A stretch of DNA of 64,000 nucleotides, taken from positions 868,001 to 932,000 of the forward strand of contig JOGW01000002.1 of the NCBI GenBank assembly GCA_000721375.1, written 5' to 3'. Positions 16,896-25,202 of the stretch are shown here, piece after piece. Position 1 is the first letter of the stretch. Each line of letters opens with the position of its first letter. The translations under genes were made by a program, and so were the position numbers. Under the pieces are notes generated by a model. That model had not been told where the DNA came from. It was given only the letters and a program-made list of their open reading frames with translations, and ran no database searches. The stretch is from Streptomyces sp. NRRL B-3428 (GTDB lineage Bacteria > Actinomycetota > Actinomycetes > Streptomycetales > Streptomycetaceae).

Positions 16896-17458
16896 CCGTC
16901 GAGCAGCTCTACCTGCCGCTCGGGCGGAAACGCCGCCGGATCGAACAGGGCCTGCACCACCAGACCGAGCACGAACGACTGAGCACCGGCCGCGATCCGT
17001 ACGGGATCACCGCCGGCCGGCAGCTCACCGAGCTCCTGCGCGGCGACCACCCGCCGGCTGATCCGCTCTCTCCCCTGCGCGTACTTGCGTGCGTAATCGG
17101 CGCTCAGGGCGGGGTCGGACAGGGCGGCGTCCCAGGACGACACCCAGATCCGATTGCTGTCGGTGGCCTGCGCGGTGAGCGGCAGGATGTCGAGCAGCGC
17201 GGCCCGCAGGGCGGCGAGCCCCTCGCCGCCCTGCCTGCGCGGTCGCGCCAGAGTCCGCTGCTCAAGCAGGTCAAGGGCGTACTCGACCAGTGCCCGCTTG
17301 GTCGGAAAGTAGTGGGTGAGCAACCCGGTCGTCGCCCCCAGCTCGGTGGCGACGGCCCGCAGCGTCAGCCCCGCGAAGCCCCGCGCGGCCATGACCTGCC
17401 ACACGGCCTCGGACACGTCCCGCCGCCGCGCCTCGTGATCTCCCTTGGTACGCCCCAT
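16817..17458 (-). CDS. TetR family transcriptional regulator
   Basis: The 213-residue protein has the DNA-binding head (about 15-60: AVWQVMAARGFAGLTLRAVA, LGATTGLLTHYFPTKRAL), in the style of BetI/AcrR-like TetRs, and a helical C-terminal domain ending in an Ala/Pro-rich tail. An upstream GTG (17467) is also in frame; ATG 17458 fits the family start MGRTKGD. No SD is visible. An inverted repeat 20 bp upstream lies between it and the divergent GNAT gene, a likely self-control site. The Ala/Pro tail is encoded by the sequence that overlaps the MFS gene end. Confidence 0.83.
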   Translation of the reverse strand: MGRTKGDHEARRRDVSEAVWQVMAARGFAGLTLRAVATELGATTGLLTHYFPTKRALVEYALDLLEQRTLARPRRQGGEGLAALRAALLDILPLTAQATDSNRIWVSSWDAALSDPALSADYARKYAQGRERISRRVVAAQELGELPAGGDPVRIAAGAQSFVLGLVVQALFDPAAFPPERQVELLDGYLAAVAEERAPAAPPAAPPAASPAP

Positions 17459-17477
17459 GGCCGTCACGGTACATTGC

Positions 17478-17493
17478 CATAACGCTTGTTATG
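17478..17493. promoter_or_regulatory. Candidate TetR operator CATAAC-N4-GTTATG
   Basis: CATAAC (17478-17483) and GTTATG (17488-17493) form a perfect 6-4-6 inverted repeat in the divergent spacer. It covers the region where transcription of both the TetR gene and the GNAT gene should begin, and the ATG at 17491 lies inside it. Confidence 0.65.
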
Positions 17494-18219
17494 CATTCGG
17501 AAGTACTTGCTGCGCATGAAGCACTCGCTGTGCAGTCGGAAGCACTCGCTGCGCATTCGGAGGCACTTGCTGTGCAGCCGGAAGCACTCGCTACGCATTC
17601 GGAGGCACTCGCTGTGCATTCGGAGGCACTCGTCACGTATCTCGTCATGTATTCGGAGGCCCCGCTCTTGTTCTCGCTCCCGCTGCGCGACGGCGCCCAC
17701 CTCGCCCCCCTGGAGATCTGGCACGCGGAGGAATTCGCCGCGCACATGGACCGCGCCCGCGACCACATCCGCCCGTGGGTCGGCGCCTCCTTCGTGACGA
17801 CCGACGTGGCCGGGGCCCGCGCCACCCTCACCCGCTATGCCGAACGCCAGGCAGCGGACGGCGCCCGCCTGTACGGCATCCGGCGGGACGAACTCCTGGT
17901 CGGCGGCGTCATGTTCACCGACTTCTCCGCGGCCTCCGGCTCCTGCGAGGTCGGCTGCTGGCTGGAACCGTCGGCGCAGGGCCACGGCCTGATCACTGCC
18001 GCGTGCGCTGCGCTGCTCGACTGGGCGCTGGTCACCCGCGGCCTGCACCGCGCGGAGTGGCACTGCCGCGCGGACAACGAACGGAGCGCGGCGGTGGCGA
18101 AGCGGTTGGGGATGACCCTTGAGGGGGTACGGCGAGAGGCCTGGCCCTACGACGGGGTGCGGCATGACGAGCAGGTGTGGGGGGTGCTGGGGCCCGAGTG
18201 GCGGGGCTTGAAGCGGTAA
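17491..18219 (+). CDS. GNAT N-acetyltransferase (RimJ/RimL-like) with repeat-encoded N-terminus
   Basis: The domain from about residue 58 on (FSLPLRDGAHLAPLEIWHAE) is a RimJ/RimL-type acetyltransferase. Acetyl-CoA motifs are visible: GGVMFTDFSAASGSCEVGCW, then EPSAQGHGLITAACAALLDW, then CRADNERSAAVAKRLGM. It should acetylate a protein N-terminus or small amine. The first 50 residues are heptads of SEALAxx from a 21-bp DNA repeat. Translation may begin at ATG 17491 (then near-leaderless), at ATG 17647, or at TTG 17668, which has GGAGG at the right distance. I give the longest frame; the true N-terminus is uncertain. Confidence 0.75.
   Translation: MHSEVLAAHEALAVQSEALAAHSEALAVQPEALATHSEALAVHSEALVTYLVMYSEAPLLFSLPLRDGAHLAPLEIWHAEEFAAHMDRARDHIRPWVGASFVTTDVAGARATLTRYAERQAADGARLYGIRRDELLVGGVMFTDFSAASGSCEVGCWLEPSAQGHGLITAACAALLDWALVTRGLHRAEWHCRADNERSAAVAKRLGMTLEGVRREAWPYDGVRHDEQVWGVLGPEWRGLKR
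17496..17660 (+). repeat. 21-bp tandem repeat tract (about seven units)
   Basis: The unit is close to TCGGAGGCACTCGCTGTGCAT. Units start near 17496, 17517 (18 bp, lacking TCG), 17535, 17556, 17577, 17598 and 17619, followed by a 12-bp remnant and a last TCGGAGG. In the GNAT frame each unit encodes a heptad SEALAVQ/SEALAAH. Most units also carry GGAAG or GGAGG, which resembles an SD. Confidence 0.85.
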
Positions 18220-18313
18220 CGGCCCCGACCACGAGACTCCCCGCCCAGCCGGCTACCCACCCACCCACCACCCGCTCAACATCCGTTCAACAAACGGCCG
18301 TTAAGGTCTGGGC

Positions 18314-18826
18314 ATGAGTGCCGTGACTGCCGCCATGATCGCCGCCGTGGTCGGCGTGCTCGGCACACTCCTCTCACCGCTGGTCACGACGTGGGCCACG
18401 AAGCGCCAGCGGGTGGAGGAGAGCCGACTCGAGGAGAAGCGCAGGCTCTTCGAGGACCGCCGCACCGCGTACACCGCGATGAATCGCGCTTCCCGCCACT
18501 TCCACACGCTCCTGAAGGACGCCCTGCACCGCCTCCGTGACGGCGTCTACTCGGACGACGACCGCAACCAGGTCGAGCAGGCCAGACGGGACCACCGCGA
18601 CCGCTACGCCGAGGCACAGATGATCGTCCCCGAAACGGTCCTGAGAGTCTCACGCGACGTGAACACCGTCCTGGCCGCAGCGGACGCGGCCGCCAAGCGC
18701 ATCGACCGCGGCCTGGCCCGACCGGACGAGAACGCCACCCAGGCCCTCATCGACCTGAAGGCCGCCGAACCCGCACTCACGGCGATGCGCCGCATCATGC
18801 GCGAGGACTTGGGCGTCAACGACTGA
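18314..18826 (+). CDS. Membrane-anchored coiled-coil protein of unknown function
   Basis: The 170-residue product has one N-terminal hydrophobic helix (AVTAAMIAAVVGVLGTLLSP) followed by a long charged helical region (WATKRQRVEESRLEEKRRLF and onward) likely to form coiled coil. It resembles other small Streptomyces proteins that place a helical rod on one side of the membrane. I do not recognise a named family. The SD is weak (AAGG). Its 3' end overlaps an opposing open frame. Confidence 0.7.
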   Translation: MSAVTAAMIAAVVGVLGTLLSPLVTTWATKRQRVEESRLEEKRRLFEDRRTAYTAMNRASRHFHTLLKDALHRLRDGVYSDDDRNQVEQARRDHRDRYAEAQMIVPETVLRVSRDVNTVLAAADAAAKRIDRGLARPDENATQALIDLKAAEPALTAMRRIMREDLGVND

Positions 18827-19137
18827 CCCGCGCGAAGGTCTGCCGACCTTGCCCGCCGTCGCTCCGCCGACTGCTGGAGCCCGCGAAGCGCCTCGCCCAA
18901 ATCCTCGTAGGCATCCCAGCAGTCGACACTGCCGTCCCCATACAGGCTGCCCGTGTACCAGTCGTCCTCATCGACGGGCTTCACGAGGCACAGCCCATGA
19001 AACCCGAGAACGATCTCCGGCCGCACCCTCTCCCCCTCCCTGCCCACGACCACCCACGTCACCACCCGCTCAGGATCCAGCCCGACAGCCTCCCGGTCCC
19101 CGGACACCGGAGCCGCATGCGAAAGGCCCCCAGCCAT
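18604..19137 (-). CDS. Possible small protein, antisense overlap at its end
   Basis: The first 88 residues read like a real compact protein (RVVTWVVVGREGERVRPEIV, then WYTGSLYGDGSVDCWDAYED), with acidic, aromatic-rich composition unlike a shadow frame. The rest runs 223 bp antisense into the upstream gene and becomes Arg/Ser-rich, so the true C-terminus may be near residue 90 and a frameshift or lost stop is possible. Function unknown. The 311-bp stretch 18827-19137 otherwise holds no gene. Confidence 0.45.
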   Translation of the reverse strand: MAGGLSHAAPVSGDREAVGLDPERVVTWVVVGREGERVRPEIVLGFHGLCLVKPVDEDDWYTGSLYGDGSVDCWDAYEDLGEALRGLQQSAERRRARSADLRAGQSLTPKSSRMMRRIAVSAGSAAFRSMRAWVAFSSGRARPRSMRLAAASAAARTVFTSRETLRTVSGTIICASA

Positions 19138-19162
19138 GATCGACTGGAGGCCTTCGTCCCGG

Positions 19163-19234
19163 TGGGCGCGGACGGTTTCGAACCGCCGACATCCGCCTTG
19201 TAAGGGCGGCGCTCTACCGCTGAGCTACGCGCCC
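19163..19234 (-). tRNA. tRNA-Val (anticodon TAC)
   Basis: Read on the minus strand, 19234-19163 folds into a complete 72-nt cloverleaf. Acceptor stem GGGCGCG/CGCGCCC, D-stem GCTC/GAGC, anticodon stem CCGCC/GGCGG around loop CTTACAA, and T-arm GGCGG-TTCGAAA-CCGTC all pair. Anticodon TAC reads valine codons. The 3' CCA is not fully encoded (ACCG follows). Confidence 0.95.
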
Positions 19235-19413
19235 GGGAGCGATCGACAGCCTACCTTGCCTGGGGCGGTGCCCCGCAAACGCGTATCGAGGGCGGGGCGG
19301 GGGTTATCCCCACCCCCGATCCGGGAGTGGTCCGGATGCCGTTCGGGCGTGGGGGCTTCTAGCGTCAAAGGCAAGCGCGGCGCCGAGGCCGTGCACCTGC
19401 AGGGGGAGTCGAG

Positions 19414-20196
19414 ATGGGCGTCCGGAGCGTACGCAGTCGAAGCCGTGGCCGAAGCCGTAGTGCGTGGGTCGCCGCCGGGGCGGTCGTAGGGGCGATGGTG
19501 GTCGCCGGGTGCTCCGAGGCGAGTGCCGACAGTGATCCGGAGGTGCGGAACTTCGCTCTGCAGGGGCGCGAGTTGACCGTGGACTCGGAGGACTCCGCGT
19601 TGGATGTGGTGGTCGGGGACGGGGACCAGGTGCGGGTCACGAGGTGGTTCGACGGGAGCACGGTCATCGGCGGCGAGCCGAAGGTGACATGGGACATGGT
19701 CGACGGGAAGCGGCTCGTGCTGCGGGTGGAGTGCGACGGCATGATCGCCACGTGCGACGCCAGTCATCGCATCGAGGTGCCTCGGGGTGTCGCCGTGAGC
19801 ATCGACAGCAATGACGGGCGCGTGGACGCCGAGGGGTTCAAGACCGCGCTGAAGATCAAGTCGAGTGACGGACGGGTGGTCGTACGGGAGGCGAGCGGGG
19901 CCCTGGACCTGGAGAGCCGCGACGGTGCGCTCGAGGTGGTCGGTGGTTCCTCTCGCGAGATCCGGGCGCAGACGAAGGACGCGCGGGTGAAGCTCGATCT
20001 CGGTGCGGTGCCCGACCGGGTGGACGTACGCAGTGAGGACGGGGCCGTGGAGATCGGGCTGCCGGAGGCTTCGTACAAGGTGACGGCCGAGGCCGAGGAC
20101 GGTTCGGTCGAGGTGGATGTGCCGCGGGACGAGTCGAGTCCGCATGTCGTCTCGGCGGTCAGCAAGGACGGGCGGATCCGGGTTCATACGGTCTGA
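19414..20196 (+). CDS. DUF4097-type beta-repeat lipoprotein
   Basis: The 260-residue product has an Arg-rich N-end, a hydrophobic signal and lipobox VVAGC (about 29-33). The mature part is a chain of short beta repeats (VSIDSNDGRVDAEGF, LKIKSSDGRVVVREA, LDLESRDGALEVVG, VDVRSEDGAVEIGL, VTAEAEDGSVEVDV), the DUF4097 pattern of putative adhesin-like right-handed beta-helices. It is likely a lipid-anchored outer-surface protein. GGGGGAG precedes the ATG. Function is unknown. Confidence 0.85.
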   Translation: MGVRSVRSRSRGRSRSAWVAAGAVVGAMVVAGCSEASADSDPEVRNFALQGRELTVDSEDSALDVVVGDGDQVRVTRWFDGSTVIGGEPKVTWDMVDGKRLVLRVECDGMIATCDASHRIEVPRGVAVSIDSNDGRVDAEGFKTALKIKSSDGRVVVREASGALDLESRDGALEVVGGSSREIRAQTKDARVKLDLGAVPDRVDVRSEDGAVEIGLPEASYKVTAEAEDGSVEVDVPRDESSPHVVSAVSKDGRIRVHTV

Positions 20197-20333
20197 ACGC
20201 GCCGCCCGGTCCGCAGCCGCTGACGATCTTTGCCCAGCCATGGCAATAAGCGCGAACTAAACGACCCGTGTGTTCGTCCTTAACCGGTGGGAGAATGGTC
20301 CGGGCAGGGCGGATGACAGCACGGGAGTGGGAT

Positions 20334-21833
20334 GTGACGGCGACACCATCGCGGCCTTACGCGGAAGTTGCTCGTCCCCGAGAGTCCACGGGCTCCGTCC
20401 CCGTTCGTCCCCGAGAGTCCACGGGCTCCGCCCCCGCCCGCCCCCGAGAGTCCACAAGCGCCCTCCGCGCCCGTCCCCGACGGTCCGCAGGCCCCCGCCG
20501 TGGCCCCCTCCGTGACGCCCTCACCCTCGCGCTGCTCCCCCTCCCCCTCCTCGCGGCCGTGCTGCCCGCCGCCTTCGCCGGCGGCGGTACGCGACGGTGG
20601 TTCGGCGGGCGCGGTGAGAACGAGCGTGCCGACGCGCAGGCCGCCAAGGACGCCGCGGCCGCCGCGTTCTACGAGCTGGACAGCGCACAGCGCGATCTGC
20701 GGATCTCCATAGAGACGATCACCGCGGTCGACAGCTCCCCCGCCGCCCGCCGCGCCGTCGACGACTTCGCGGCGCTCGGCGTGCGGATCGACGAGGTCAG
20801 CCACCGGTACATCGAGGCCGTCGACGCGCACGACCTCGACCGTGACGACCTGGAGGCCTCGGCCGCGGCCCGCGCACGCACCCAACTCACCACGGCCAAG
20901 GACGAGTTGGTCAGGACCAAGCAGGACCTCGACCGTTTCGCGCAGGGCCTCGGGCCGCTGCTCGACAAGGCCGAGACCCAGCTGGCGCGGCTCGCGCCCG
21001 CCGTGGAGCGTGCGCGCCAGACGCTGCTCGCCGCGAGCACCGCCCTCGACGCCGTACGGGCCTCCGGCCTGAAGGCCGACGATCTCGCGGCGCGGCTCGC
21101 GACCCTCGGCCCGGAGCTGACCAAGCTGAACCAGGGCGCGGGCCGCCATGGCGTGGCCGAGACGCTGCAGCGCGCCGACCGGGTCGCGCGCGACGGTGAG
21201 GGTGTACGGGCCGAGGCCGAGCGGCTGCCGGAGCGGGCCGCCGAGATCGACCGACGCCTCGTATCGCTGCGGACCAGGGCGCAGGCGCTGACCACGCGGG
21301 CCGCGCAGGTGGACCCGATCCTCAGTGAGCTGCGGCGCCGCTTCACCACGAACTGCTGGCAGGACCTGCAGTCCGTACCCGCGCAGGCCGACGAGAACGT
21401 CAGGCAGGCCGAGAGCAAACTGACCGACGCCCGCAAGGCGCGTGACGAGCAGCGATGGCCGGACGCCACGGCGCTGCTCGGCACGGTGCGCGCGCTCCTG
21501 AACTCGACCGACGAGGCCGTATCGGCTGCCGGGGACCGTCTGGCCAGGCTGAATGCCGTGTCCAAGGACCCGGAGCAGGAGATCCAGCGGACCCGGTTCG
21601 CCATCCGGGACGCGCAGCGCCTCGCCATGGCGGGGCGCAACACCGCCGATCCACGCCATGCGCGTCCGCTGGACGATTCGGTGGCCCGGCTCGACCGTGC
21701 GATCGCGACCTTGGAGGGGCGCCACCCCGACTACTGGCACTTCCTCACGGAGACGGAGGCGGTACGGCAGACGGTGGCCCGGGTCGTCTCCCAGATCCGC
21801 GAGGAGCGCGGCGCCGGGTCGAACCCCGCGTGA
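20334..21833 (+). CDS. Membrane-anchored coiled-coil protein of unknown function
   Basis: About 499 residues from GTG 20334 (GGGAG seven bases upstream; two ATGs further up are less well spaced). The N-terminal 60 residues are Arg/Pro-rich with three copies of RPRESTxS from a DNA repeat. One hydrophobic segment (ALTLALLPLPLLAAVLPAAF) follows, then about 380 residues of heptad-rich Ala/Leu/Arg/Glu coiled coil. The layout fits an envelope protein with a cytosolic basic tail and an external helical rod. A link to the DUF4383 gene 90 bp downstream is possible. Family not recognised. Confidence 0.75.
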   Translation: MTATPSRPYAEVARPRESTGSVPVRPRESTGSAPARPRESTSALRARPRRSAGPRRGPLRDALTLALLPLPLLAAVLPAAFAGGGTRRWFGGRGENERADAQAAKDAAAAAFYELDSAQRDLRISIETITAVDSSPAARRAVDDFAALGVRIDEVSHRYIEAVDAHDLDRDDLEASAAARARTQLTTAKDELVRTKQDLDRFAQGLGPLLDKAETQLARLAPAVERARQTLLAASTALDAVRASGLKADDLAARLATLGPELTKLNQGAGRHGVAETLQRADRVARDGEGVRAEAERLPERAAEIDRRLVSLRTRAQALTTRAAQVDPILSELRRRFTTNCWQDLQSVPAQADENVRQAESKLTDARKARDEQRWPDATALLGTVRALLNSTDEAVSAAGDRLARLNAVSKDPEQEIQRTRFAIRDAQRLAMAGRNTADPRHARPLDDSVARLDRAIATLEGRHPDYWHFLTETEAVRQTVARVVSQIREERGAGSNPA

Positions 21834-21923
21834 CATCGCTCCCCCACGGGCCCGCGTGACATCGCTCCCCCGCAGGCGGATCCTGGAAGTACCCACGGCC
21901 TCCGCGACCTCAGGGAGGCGGAC

Positions 21924-22499
21924 ATGGCCACGCATGTGCTTCATCCAGGATCCCGGCGGCGCATCGCCCTCGACGAGCACCTGCCCGTCGACCACCGGCT
22001 CAGCAGGGTCTACCGGATCGGTGCCGGTCTGACCGGTCTGGTGCTGCTCGCCTTCGGCGTCCTCGGTCTGATCGACAAGGTCGGCTTCTTCGACACCGGC
22101 GGCGACCGGGTCGCAGGGCTCAACACCAACGGCGCGCTGAGCGTGCTCTCCATCTGCGTGGGGCTGCTGCTCTTCGTGGGCATGGTGATCGGCGGCAACT
22201 TCGCCTCGACGCTCAACATGGTTCTGGGAGTTGCCTTCATCGTCAGCGGATTCGTCAATCTGGCGCTGCTCGAGACGGACTTCAACTTCCTCGCGTTCAA
22301 GATCCAGAACGTGCTGTTCAGCTTCGTGGTCGGCGTGATGCTGATGTTCTTCGGGATGTACGGGCGGGTCAGCGCGACCCTTCCGCACGACAACCCGTAC
22401 TGGAAGGCACGCCACCCGGAGCAGGCCGAGCGCGAGCAGCGGGCGCTGCGACAGCAGTCACCCGGGCATGGAGGATCCTCCCGGACCGCGCACTCCTGA
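21924..22499 (+). CDS. DUF4383 family membrane protein
   Basis: The 191-residue product has four transmembrane segments (LTGLVLLAFGVLGLIDKVGF, LSICVGLLLFVGMVIGGNF, TLNMVLGVAFIVSGFVNLAL, IQNVLFSFVVGVMLMFFGMY), the DUF4383 pattern. GGGAGG lies six bases before the ATG. The hydrophilic C-terminus is probably cytosolic. Function unknown. Confidence 0.82.
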   Translation: MATHVLHPGSRRRIALDEHLPVDHRLSRVYRIGAGLTGLVLLAFGVLGLIDKVGFFDTGGDRVAGLNTNGALSVLSICVGLLLFVGMVIGGNFASTLNMVLGVAFIVSGFVNLALLETDFNFLAFKIQNVLFSFVVGVMLMFFGMYGRVSATLPHDNPYWKARHPEQAEREQRALRQQSPGHGGSSRTAHS

Positions 22500-22500
22500 C

Positions 22501-22569
22501 TTGGAGCGACCGACGGGATAATTGATAAATAAGCAAGAGTCGTGCGAGGGTGCCAGGACCGTTCCCTCG
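22501..22569 (+). promoter_or_regulatory. Promoter and inverted repeat of the galactonate operon
   Basis: An unusually AT-rich stretch holds TTGGAG (22501-22506) and, 17 bp later, GATAAA (22524-22529), a fair -35/-10 pair. Downstream, CGAGGG (22545-22550) and CCCTCG (22564-22569) are inverted repeats that could bind the GntR product. The assignment is by position only. Confidence 0.45.
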
Positions 22570-22596
22570 TACGTACTCATGCCAGGAGGCCCCCCG

Positions 22597-23295
22597 ATGA
22601 CCCCGCCCACAGAGGCCGGCGCGTACGCGGGCCGCGGCCTCCACAAGGCAGTCGTCGAGGCGATCGCCCTGCAGATCTTCGACGGTACGTACGAGGAAGG
22701 CGACATCCTCGATCTGCCGCGGCTCATGGCCGATCTGGACGTCAGCCAGACCGTGCTGCGCGAGGCGATCAAGGTACTCACGGCGAAGGGGCTGCTCGAC
22801 GCCCGGCAGAAGCGGGGCACGTTCGTGCGCCCCCGCGACGACTGGAACCTGCTCGACCCCGACGTACTGCGCTGGAAGCTCGACTCCGGCGCCCCGCACG
22901 ACTTCTTCGCCGATCTCTACGACCTGCGCCTCGCGATCGAGCCCGCCGCCGCGGCCGACGCGGCCATGCGCCGCACCGACGAGGATCTGGCAGCGCTCGA
23001 CGCGGCCCTCGCGGCGATGGCCTCGTACGACAACGATCCGGTGCTCGCCGTACGCGCGGACGCCTCCTTCCATGTCGCGCTGCTGCGCGCCTCCGGCAAC
23101 CGCTTCTTCTCCCAGCTGCACCGCGTGATCATCCCGGCCTTGATCGAACGCGACCGCCAGGTGCACGCGGGGCCGCACGACGATCCTCTGCCGGATCACG
23201 CCGCCGTGGTGGACCGCATCCGCGACGGCGACCCGGACGGCGCCCACGCGGCGATGCTCCGCCTGCTCGAACTGTCCATGCGCGACCACCCCTGA
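22597..23295 (+). CDS. GntR/FadR family regulator of galactonate use
   Basis: The 232-residue protein has a winged helix (about 10-75: LHKAVVEAIALQIFDGTYEE, LDVSQTVLREAIKVLTAKGL, ARQKRGTFVRP) and a FadR-type FCD helical ligand domain with likely metal-site histidines in ASFHVALLRASGN and the C-terminal LPDHAAVVD. It is the first gene of the galactonate operon and probably its repressor, like E. coli DgoR. AGGAGG precedes ATG 22597; earlier in-frame starts lack an SD. A 17-bp echo of its 3' end (TGCGCGACCACCCCTGA) recurs just before dgoD. Confidence 0.88.
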   Translation: MTPPTEAGAYAGRGLHKAVVEAIALQIFDGTYEEGDILDLPRLMADLDVSQTVLREAIKVLTAKGLLDARQKRGTFVRPRDDWNLLDPDVLRWKLDSGAPHDFFADLYDLRLAIEPAAAADAAMRRTDEDLAALDAALAAMASYDNDPVLAVRADASFHVALLRASGNRFFSQLHRVIIPALIERDRQVHAGPHDDPLPDHAAVVDRIRDGDPDGAHAAMLRLLELSMRDHP

Positions 23296-23352
23296 GCCCC
23301 ACCACCCCTGACCTGTCCCTGCGCGACCACCCCTGACCCGGAGAGGACTCTC

Positions 23353-24498
23353 ATGAGGATCAGCCGGATCGAGACCTTCCTCGCTCCGCCGCGCTGGCTG
23401 TTCTGCCGCGTCGAGACCGATGAGGGGATCGTCGGCTGGGGCGAACCCGTCGTCGAGGGGCGCGCCGAACCGGTCCGCGCCGCCGTGGACGTACTCGCCG
23501 GCTATCTGCTCGGCCAGGACCCGCTGCGCATCGAGGACCACTGGCAGGTCATGACCAAGGGCGGCTTCTACCGCGGCGGTCCGGTGCTCTCCAGCGCGGT
23601 GGCCGGGCTCGACCAGGCCCTGTGGGACATCAAGGGCAAGGCGTACGGGCAGCCGGTGCACCAACTGCTGGGCGGTCCCGTACGGGAGAGGGTCCGCGCG
23701 TACGCCTGGGTCGGCGGGGACGAGCCCGCGCAGATACGCGAGACGGTGACCGCCCAGGTCGAAGCGGGCTTCACCGCCGTCAAGATGAACGGCACCGGTC
23801 GGATGACACCGGTGGCCACGCCTGCGGAGATACGCGAGTGTCTGCGACGCGCCGAGACCGCACGCGAAGTCCTGGGCGACGAAAGGGACTTCGGGCTCGA
23901 CTTCCACGGCCGGGTGTCCCCGGCCAACGCCCGCCGGATCCTCCCCCTGCTCGCCGAGTACGCCCCGATGTTCGTCGAGGAGCCGGTGCTCGCCGAGCAC
24001 ATGAACGCCCTGCCCGACCTGGTGAACGCCTCCGGCGTTCCGATCGCGCTGGGTGAACGCCTCTACACCCGGCGCGAGTTCCTCGCCCCGCTGGAGTCCG
24101 GTGTCGCGATTCTCCAGCCGGATGTCTCGCATGCGGGCGGTATCTCGGAGCTGCGCCGTATCGCCGCACTCGCCGAGATGTACGGCGCACAGATCGCACC
24201 GCACTGCCCGCTCGGCCCCATCGCCCTCGCGGCCTGCCTCCAAGTGGCCTTCACCACCCCGAACTTCCTGATCCAGGAACAGTCGATCGGCATCCACTAC
24301 AACCGGGGCGCCGAGCTCCTCGACTACGTGGCCGACCCGGAGCCCTTCCGCTTCGACGCCGGCTCCCTGCTGCGCACCGAACGCCCCGGCCTCGGCGTCG
24401 ACATCGACGAAGCCGCCGTACGGGCCGCCGACAAGACGGGGCACGCGTGGCGCAATCCGGTGTGGCGCCACGACGACGGCTCGTTCGCCGAATGGTGA
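23353..24498 (+). CDS. dgoD: D-galactonate dehydratase
   Basis: The 381-residue enolase-superfamily enzyme is nearly the length of E. coli DgoD (382). The N-terminal capping domain has IVGWGEPVVEGRAEPVRAAV. The barrel has Mg2+ ligands Asp183 (GLDFHGR), Glu209 (VEEPVL) and Glu235 (ALGERL), with His185 and His284 (APHCPLG) as catalytic bases. The terminus WRNPVWRHDDGSFAEW is a DgoD hallmark. It dehydrates D-galactonate to 2-keto-3-deoxygalactonate. GGAGAGGA precedes the ATG. It is second in the operon, after the regulator. Confidence 0.93.
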   Translation: MRISRIETFLAPPRWLFCRVETDEGIVGWGEPVVEGRAEPVRAAVDVLAGYLLGQDPLRIEDHWQVMTKGGFYRGGPVLSSAVAGLDQALWDIKGKAYGQPVHQLLGGPVRERVRAYAWVGGDEPAQIRETVTAQVEAGFTAVKMNGTGRMTPVATPAEIRECLRRAETAREVLGDERDFGLDFHGRVSPANARRILPLLAEYAPMFVEEPVLAEHMNALPDLVNASGVPIALGERLYTRREFLAPLESGVAILQPDVSHAGGISELRRIAALAEMYGAQIAPHCPLGPIALAACLQVAFTTPNFLIQEQSIGIHYNRGAELLDYVADPEPFRFDAGSLLRTERPGLGVDIDEAAVRAADKTGHAWRNPVWRHDDGSFAEW

Positions 24499-24578
24499 TA
24501 CCCCGGCCCGCCCCGCCCCGCCCCGCCCAAGAACTCTCCTCCTGCCTCCCCACACCCCCACGAAGAGAAAGAAAGAGC

Positions 24579-25202
24579 ATGGATTTCAGCACCGCACTGC
24601 GTGAGGAACGCCTTGTCGCGATCATCCGCGGCCGGGATCCGGAGGCATCCTTCCGCAGCGTGATCACCCTGGTCGAGGCGGGAGTGGCTCTGGTCGAGGT
24701 GTCGCTCAGCGGCGCCGACGCGCTCAAGGTGATCGAACGCGCCCGGGCCGAGCTCGGCGACGAGGCCTGGCTCGGCGCCGGCACCGTGGTCACCGAGGAG
24801 GACGCCCAGCGCGCGGCCGAAGCGGGCGCGAACCTCATCGTCACGCCCGGGCTCGGCCCCGGCTGCACGGCATCGCTGGCGCAGGGTCTCCCTGTGCTCG
24901 CGGGAGTGCTCACGCCGAGCGAGATCTGTCGGGCCGCCGCTTCGGAGGCCGCCGCGCTCAAGGTCTTCCCGGCCTCCGTGATGGGTGGCCCCGCGTACCT
25001 CAAGGCGCTGCTCGGCCCCTTCCCCGATCTGCCGTTCGTGCCGGTCGGCGGGGTGGGCGTGGCCGAGGCGGAGGAGTATCTGGCGCTCGGTGCGGTGGCG
25101 GTCGGGGTCGGCTCGCCGCTGATCGGCGACGCGGCCGACGGCGGTGACCTCGGTGAACTGCGCCGCCGGGCAGCGCAGTTCAAGGCGGTGTGCGCGCGAT
25201 GA
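24579..25202 (+). CDS. 2-keto-3-deoxy-6-phosphogalactonate/gluconate aldolase
   Basis: The 207-residue class I aldolase of the KDPG/KDPGal family has LVAIIRGRDPEA near the N-terminus, the catalytic Glu40 region (VALVEVSLSG), TPGLGPGCTASLA, and the Schiff-base lysine Lys128 in AALKVFPASVMGG. It splits 2-keto-3-deoxy-6-phosphogalactonate to pyruvate and glyceraldehyde 3-phosphate. The operon context favours the galactonate form. The start at 24579 has a GAGAAAGAAAGAG SD. Its stop overlaps the kinase start in ATGA. Confidence 0.88.
   Translation: MDFSTALREERLVAIIRGRDPEASFRSVITLVEAGVALVEVSLSGADALKVIERARAELGDEAWLGAGTVVTEEDAQRAAEAGANLIVTPGLGPGCTASLAQGLPVLAGVLTPSEICRAAASEAAALKVFPASVMGGPAYLKALLGPFPDLPFVPVGGVGVAEAEEYLALGAVAVGVGSPLIGDAADGGDLGELRRRAAQFKAVCAR

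Noticed and set aside
17496..17660. Possible CRISPR array
   Set aside because: The 21-bp units are directly adjacent without unique spacers and no cas gene is near. It is a simple tandem repeat.
20280..22415. A 711-codon minus-strand open frame
   Set aside because: It covers the coiled-coil and DUF4383 genes in antisense. Those genes have SDs, a membrane pattern and coiled-coil periodicity.
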